This document shows positions 24,960 to 28,753 of a stretch of 28,753 bases of DNA, piece after piece (position 1 is the first letter of the stretch; every line of letters starts with the position of its first letter). A program made the position numbers and the translations under genes. The stretch lies in contig CAVUDD010000003.1 of the NCBI GenBank assembly GCA_963740205.1, positions 1-28,753 on the forward strand, in the 5' to 3' direction. Source of the stretch: UBA2137 sp963740205. Lineage in GTDB: Bacteria > Pseudomonadota > Alphaproteobacteria > Micavibrionales > Micavibrionaceae. Under the pieces are notes generated by a model. That model searched no databases. It was not told where the DNA came from and saw only the letters and a list, made by a program, of their open reading frames with translations.

Positions 24960-26108
24960 TTAGGCCGTTAGTTTTTTATAGTCCTTCAACTCTTTTTCAA
25001 TAAGCTTATCAAGAGATTGTACGTCTATAACTGTTTTTCTAGCTTCTGTCCCGATTTTCTCACGAGTTTTAGAACTAGACATCAGTTTTTTTATATTCTT
25101 TTTTAGGTCACTAACGTCGGATCTAGAAAGGAGCCCGTTTTTATTATGCTTTATAACGTTATCTATGCCTTCAACCTTTGTCCCTATTACGGGGCGACCA
25201 CAAGACATGGCTTCCAATAATGTTTTAGGGTTACCTTCAAAATGCGAGGGCAGAACAAACACTGGGTAAGCGTTATAAATCCGGGGAAGTTTTTGATTGG
25301 GAATCGAACCTAAGAAATTAATGCTTATACCCAAATCTGTGGCAAGATCTTTGAGTGTTTTTTCGTCCTCACCTTCACCAACAATATCAAGTGTGTAATT
25401 TGTACCTTTGATAGCTTCAAACAGAAGAGGCAAATTCTTTTGTTCTGTTAACCTACCGACAAACAGCAGGTGGTTTTTCTTTTCCTTTATCTCGAGAGGT
25501 TTAAAGGTTTTTGTGTCAATCCAGTTTGGACGGATTTCAATCTTCGATGGTTTTGTGCTGAATTCCTTCTGCACAAACTTTTTATCGTAAGTAGAAGCTA
25601 CATAAATTTTTTCTGCATGCTTGTAGGCGAATTCACTGATGTAACGAATAAATTGTCGCCTAAGTGTTCTATGTTTTTGGTGGATGGAGAACCGATAAAG
25701 TTCAAAACCCGTGCGAAGTAACAGTGGTTTTTTGAAAAATAATTTAGCAAGCACAGCACACCATGCGCCCCACATTTGATTTGTCTTGATGATGTTACAT
25801 TTTTTAAGAGTTTCCTCAGCGGGAAAGAGAGAAAAAATTGAAAGTAGTGCCCTTAGAGGTTTCCATGAAGGCCTGGAAAGCTTGGTGTATAGGGGAAGAA
25901 CTTCAATATTCTTATGGAGTTTTTTTCCTATCTTGATGTCTTCTTCATCACCCCAAGTTAGGAAGGTTATTTTGACACCACGCTTTGCCAGTTCTTCGTA
26001 ATATTTTACCTCTCGCCCTAGAAGTCCTTTACCTTTCCAGAGAGCCAACGAAACATCCCACGTGAAAAATAGGGCTATATGGTATTTGTCTTGAGGTGAT
26101 TTAGACAT
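24960..26108 (-). CDS. GT4 family glycosyltransferase
   Basis: 382 residues with a clear GT-B layout. N-terminal domain: IALFFTWDVSLALWKGKGL, GVKITFLTWGDEEDI, IIKTNQMWGAW, KPLLLRTGFELYRF. C-terminal donor-binding domain: HLLFVGRLTEQKNLPLLFEA, YTLDIVGEGEDEKTL, FLGSIPNQKLP and the E-x7-E motif SHFEGNPKTLLEAMSCGRPV followed by IGTKVEGI. Members transfer sugars with retention from nucleotide donors to lipid-linked or other glycan acceptors at the inner membrane. It sits three bases after the FkbM gene in the minus-strand operon. Confidence 0.92.
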   Translation of the reverse strand: MSKSPQDKYHIALFFTWDVSLALWKGKGLLGREVKYYEELAKRGVKITFLTWGDEEDIKIGKKLHKNIEVLPLYTKLSRPSWKPLRALLSIFSLFPAEETLKKCNIIKTNQMWGAWCAVLAKLFFKKPLLLRTGFELYRFSIHQKHRTLRRQFIRYISEFAYKHAEKIYVASTYDKKFVQKEFSTKPSKIEIRPNWIDTKTFKPLEIKEKKNHLLFVGRLTEQKNLPLLFEAIKGTNYTLDIVGEGEDEKTLKDLATDLGISINFLGSIPNQKLPRIYNAYPVFVLPSHFEGNPKTLLEAMSCGRPVIGTKVEGIDNVIKHNKNGLLSRSDVSDLKKNIKKLMSSSKTREKIGTEARKTVIDVQSLDKLIEKELKDYKKLTA

Positions 26109-26111
26109 TGC

Positions 26112-26726
26112 CTAAAACCAGTCAGTTTCGAACTTATCGCAATGAGGAGATTTTTTTATTTTGGATTGGAGACTTTTCTCCTTTTCAGCAAAGGATGCGT
26201 GTTTTTCGCCGTGTGTCTCAAGCAAGATGTGATCTATTTTACCTGCATTTTCTAAAATAATATCAATAATATCATATTCACCGCCCTCGATATCAACCTT
26301 CAGAAGTTTGATGTGGCTGTGTTTTTCAAGAATTTTAGAGATATCACTGACTTTAACTTCCATATAATCACTAGAAACATTGCTCTTGTCCTTTTGTAGG
26401 GATGCACCTTGAGAGAATTTAATTTCAGAGTCTTTGTGATTTTCATGTAACCAGAGTTTAGACGTTCCAGAATGATTTGATACGGCAGTATTGTAAAGTT
26501 TGATATTTTTGTTTTTACCTAAACGTTTTTCTAAAACTCCGAAGGCATGAGAGTTGGGCTCATACGCGTGAACAAAGGCACCTCTGTTTGCAAAGTAAGC
26601 TGATACCTCACCTACATTTGCACCAAGATCAATTACAACATCACCATATTTTATGTCATATCTGTGTAGATATTTATATTTGTTCGACACGACATTTTTT
26701 ACAAGATACTTAAGCTTTTGCAGCAT
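26112..26726 (-). CDS. FkbM family methyltransferase
   Basis: 204 residues. It has the family pattern: YGDVVIDLGANVGEVSAYFA for SAM binding, VHAYEPNSHAFGVLEKRLG, IKLYNTAVSNHSGTSKLWLH, KLLKVDIEGGEYDIIDIILE and HILLETHGEKHAS. FkbM-type enzymes O-methylate hydroxyls, and many occur in polysaccharide loci. Its ATG lies inside the last codons of the epimerase gene (17-base overlap), so translation is probably coupled. The C-terminus (KFETDWF) is short compared with some relatives but complete. Confidence 0.87.
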   Translation of the reverse strand: MLQKLKYLVKNVVSNKYKYLHRYDIKYGDVVIDLGANVGEVSAYFANRGAFVHAYEPNSHAFGVLEKRLGKNKNIKLYNTAVSNHSGTSKLWLHENHKDSEIKFSQGASLQKDKSNVSSDYMEVKVSDISKILEKHSHIKLLKVDIEGGEYDIIDIILENAGKIDHILLETHGEKHASFAEKEKSLQSKIKKSPHCDKFETDWF

Positions 26727-27708
26727 GATGTTCGCTCTTTAAAGGATTGAGTATGTGATTAAGGCCTTCTTCTAATTTAATGATCGGTTTAAAGCCCAGT
26801 TGTTCTTTTGCTTTTGAAATATCGGCTTGAGATAATTTAATATCACCGACACGTTCATCTTTTTTGTTCAGTGTTATTTTCTGGTTTGTGGCTTTCTCTA
26901 ATGTCTCATGGAGTTGTTTCAAGTTAACAGAGTCACCGGAGGCAATATTATAAACATCATGAGACTTGCTGCTTTCGGATAGGGCAGCCAGAATATTGGC
27001 TTGTACGGCATCATGTATATAGCAAAAATCTCTTACGGCACTGCCATCACCGAAAAGTGTCGGATTTAGTCCTTCTTGAATTTGATGACACCATTTTGCA
27101 ATAACGGCCGCGTATGCGCCGTTGGGGTCTTGTCGAGGTCCATAAATATTAAAATATCTCAAGCCTGCAGTGTCCAATCCATAAAATTCACCGAGTGATT
27201 GTGCATACAATTCATTGGTTTGTTTGCCAATGGCGTAAGGTGATTTGGGATATAAATCTTGGTCTTCGCTGTTAAGTTCATGACCACTATCACCGTATAC
27301 AGCACTTGAGCTAGCGTATACGAACCTCCGAACATTCGTTTCACCTGAGGCCTTTAAAATATTTGCGAAGCCATTAACGTTTATGCTGTCGACATAGACA
27401 GGATCATTATATGATTTGGGCACAGAGCCTATAGCAGCTTGATGTAATACAAAATCAATATCTACACAGGCATTTATGCAAGCTTGTTCATCACGAATAT
27501 CGCCTTGAATGAAGGTGAACTTCTCATGCGCTAGAAATATTAAGTTCTTAGCAGAACCAGTTTCAAAATTATCAAGTCCTCTAACGATTTGCCCAAGGTT
27601 TAGAAGCTGTTCAGCTATATGCGAACCTATAAAGCCAGCTACACCTGTGACAAGCCAGGAAAAGCTATGATTTTTCAGTTCATTTTCTATATCTAGAGGC
27701 AAATACAT
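26710..27708 (-). CDS. UDP-sugar 4-epimerase (extended SDR, WbpP/TviC-like)
   Basis: Interconverts the C4 configuration of a UDP-hexose or UDP-N-acetylhexosamine, supplying the donor for the transferases of this locus. It shows the NAD-binding motif GVAGFIGSH (Gly22, 25, 28), DNFETGSAKNL, the WbpP-type block LHQAAIGSVPKSYNDP, the catalytic YASSSAVYG with Tyr158 and Lys162 (SPYAIGK), then GLRYFNIYGPRQDPNGAYAA and FGDGSAVRDFCYI. Length 332 is typical. The GSVP block favours a GlcNAc/GalNAc- or uronate-type substrate over plain UDP-glucose, as in WbpP, but this is inference. First gene of the minus-strand operon; the promoter must be in the 145-base divergent gap to 27854. Confidence 0.9.
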   Translation of the reverse strand: MYLPLDIENELKNHSFSWLVTGVAGFIGSHIAEQLLNLGQIVRGLDNFETGSAKNLIFLAHEKFTFIQGDIRDEQACINACVDIDFVLHQAAIGSVPKSYNDPVYVDSINVNGFANILKASGETNVRRFVYASSSAVYGDSGHELNSEDQDLYPKSPYAIGKQTNELYAQSLGEFYGLDTAGLRYFNIYGPRQDPNGAYAAVIAKWCHQIQEGLNPTLFGDGSAVRDFCYIHDAVQANILAALSESSKSHDVYNIASGDSVNLKQLHETLEKATNQKITLNKKDERVGDIKLSQADISKAKEQLGFKPIIKLEEGLNHILNPLKSEHHAAKA

Positions 27709-27853
27709 TTAAATTCTACTTGTTTTTCTGCTATATGGCTTTTTGTACATAGAACTGTATAGTATGAAAATTCTTAAGAGGAAAGATAACAGGCCTATTT
27801 ACTTAAGAATAATATTAATATCTTAAATACTGGGATAATCAGGGGTTGTTCTC

Positions 27854-28753
27854 ATGAAAACAATCGTCTTTGGACGTAGACCTAAAGTCTACTTGCCCGA
27901 AATCAAGGCATACATAAATTATATAGAGAAGTATTTACCTGAATACAGAGCATACGACTCATATGATTTGACTAATTATGACATTGAAAAATCAGATATT
28001 ATATGGCGATTTATGGGCTTTGATTTGTTTGATGTCAAAGACAAGGGACGCCAAGTTATTCATGAATATAATTCATTATCTGCTGGATATTTTGCACGCA
28101 CTCGTAATGAAATTAAGAAGAGAATAAATAAAACCCCGAATGCTCGTATTTTTCTGAATCGAGCCGTTAGGAAAGGTTTTTCCTTTCAGGATAATATCCC
28201 GACAGCTGTCCGTGATATGGGCGTTGATGAGCAGTTTTTTATCAAACAGAGTAAAACACCGCTTTATGATTTTATCTATGCAGGAAGCTTAGATAGGGGG
28301 GAAGTTGTGTACAAAACTCTCGAGCATTTCAAAAATAATCTCAAAAGTGCAAAATTACTAGTTGTTGGAGAGGTTCCTGGGGCTATTTTTAAGCAGTATG
28401 GCAACCTCTCCAATATTACTTTTACAGGACGCGTTTCTTATAGCGAGGTTCCAGAACTCATGGCACAGGCACGCTTCGGACTTAACTTAATGCCAGACAT
28501 ATATCCGTTTAATGCTCAAACGGCCACAAAGGTGTTGGAATATTGTGCAGTCGGATTACCAGTTGTAACTACTAACTACAAGTGGATTAGACGATTTTGT
28601 ATTAAAAAGGATGCAAAATTTTTCAATTTGAGATCAAACCTAAGTAATCTCACTATGGATAATCTTGATAAATTTAACTTTAAGGTTCCAAATGTTAATG
28701 ATTTGGAATGGAATGAATTAATTAGGAATTCTGGTGTTTTCAAACTGCTAGAC
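27854..28753 (+). CDS. GT4-like glycosyltransferase, cut by the window end
   Basis: Starts at ATG 27854 (AGGGG upstream) with KTIVFGRRPKVYLPEIKAYI and stays open for 300 codons to the edge. The N-terminal domain has SDIIWRFMGFDLF and VIHEYNSLSAGY; the second domain FIYAGSLDRGEVVYKTLEHF, LLVVGEVPGAIF, NITFTGRVSYSEVPELMAQA, and near the end QTATKVLEYCAVGLPVVTT, the donor-binding glutamate region of GT-B enzymes. It is divergent from the epimerase operon, so the 145-base gap should hold promoters for both, although I see no convincing box pair. The missing C-terminus is probably short. Confidence 0.82.
   Translation, partial: MKTIVFGRRPKVYLPEIKAYINYIEKYLPEYRAYDSYDLTNYDIEKSDIIWRFMGFDLFDVKDKGRQVIHEYNSLSAGYFARTRNEIKKRINKTPNARIFLNRAVRKGFSFQDNIPTAVRDMGVDEQFFIKQSKTPLYDFIYAGSLDRGEVVYKTLEHFKNNLKSAKLLVVGEVPGAIFKQYGNLSNITFTGRVSYSEVPELMAQARFGLNLMPDIYPFNAQTATKVLEYCAVGLPVVTTNYKWIRRFCIKKDAKFFNLRSNLSNLTMDNLDKFNFKVPNVNDLEWNELIRNSGVFKLLD

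Noticed and set aside
27709..27853. TATAGT near 27757-27770 as a promoter for the divergent glycosyltransferase
   Set aside because: No matching -35 box lies at a suitable distance on either strand.

Overview
The window reads as bacterial chromosome from a Gram-negative organism of moderately low GC (about 40% by eye). It carries Sec-exported proteins, an outer-membrane beta-barrel-like protein, a lipoprotein, an L,D-transpeptidase and a large surface-glycan locus. An alphaproteobacterium, perhaps of the Micavibrio type, is plausible from the overall look of the proteins, but there is no rRNA or other marker here to prove it.

Layout. 1-2.1 kb: a full-length but heavily frameshifted OafA-type acyltransferase with an SGNH domain (minus strand). 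2.2-2.8 kb: a small DUF2007 protein and a small membrane protein, tail to tail. 2.8-4.4 kb: guaA (minus). 4.6-7.2 kb: a GH1 beta-glucosidase followed by a GT-A-like glycosyltransferase. 7.2-10.4 kb: metF-metE, the B12-independent methionine branch. 10.4-12.4 kb: a small membrane protein (minus), then a DUF2946 protein and a Met/His-rich outer-membrane protein, a pair that looks like metal (copper) handling, closed by a strong terminator. 12.4-16.5 kb: four consecutive exported proteins: a Sel1 protein with a duplicated unknown domain, an eight-cysteine Pro/(Thr-Asn)-rich protein, an atypical L,D-transpeptidase and a lipoprotein. 16.6-28.75 kb: a surface polysaccharide/glycan locus. It has a plus-strand operon (two GT4-like glycosyltransferases, then three methyltransferases), a convergent minus-strand operon read from 27.7 kb down to 20.8 kb (UDP-sugar epimerase, FkbM methyltransferase, GT4, methyltransferase, GT2, ABC exporter, sulfotransferase), and a divergent glycosyltransferase that runs off the right end.

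How the genes fit together. The glycan locus supplies an activated sugar (epimerase), transferases to build an oligosaccharide, an ABC exporter of the lipid-flippase type, and an unusually rich set of decorating enzymes (five methyltransferases and one sulfotransferase). The exported block at 12.4-16.5 kb looks like a separate envelope module.

A caution runs through the whole window. Seven otherwise well-conserved genes (small membrane protein, guaA, the beta-glucosidase, metF, a methyltransferase, the ABC exporter, the sulfotransferase) carry one- or two-base-scale indels, several of them in or next to homopolymers. In each, correcting the proposed indels restores a length divisible by three and the family's normal size. 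guaA, the ABC exporter and metF would not all be expected to be freshly broken, so indel error in the sequence is the simplest explanation. The acyltransferase, with many lesions, and the sulfotransferase, which also has an in-frame stop, may be true pseudogenes. I see no tRNA, rRNA, CRISPR array, insertion sequence or riboswitch.
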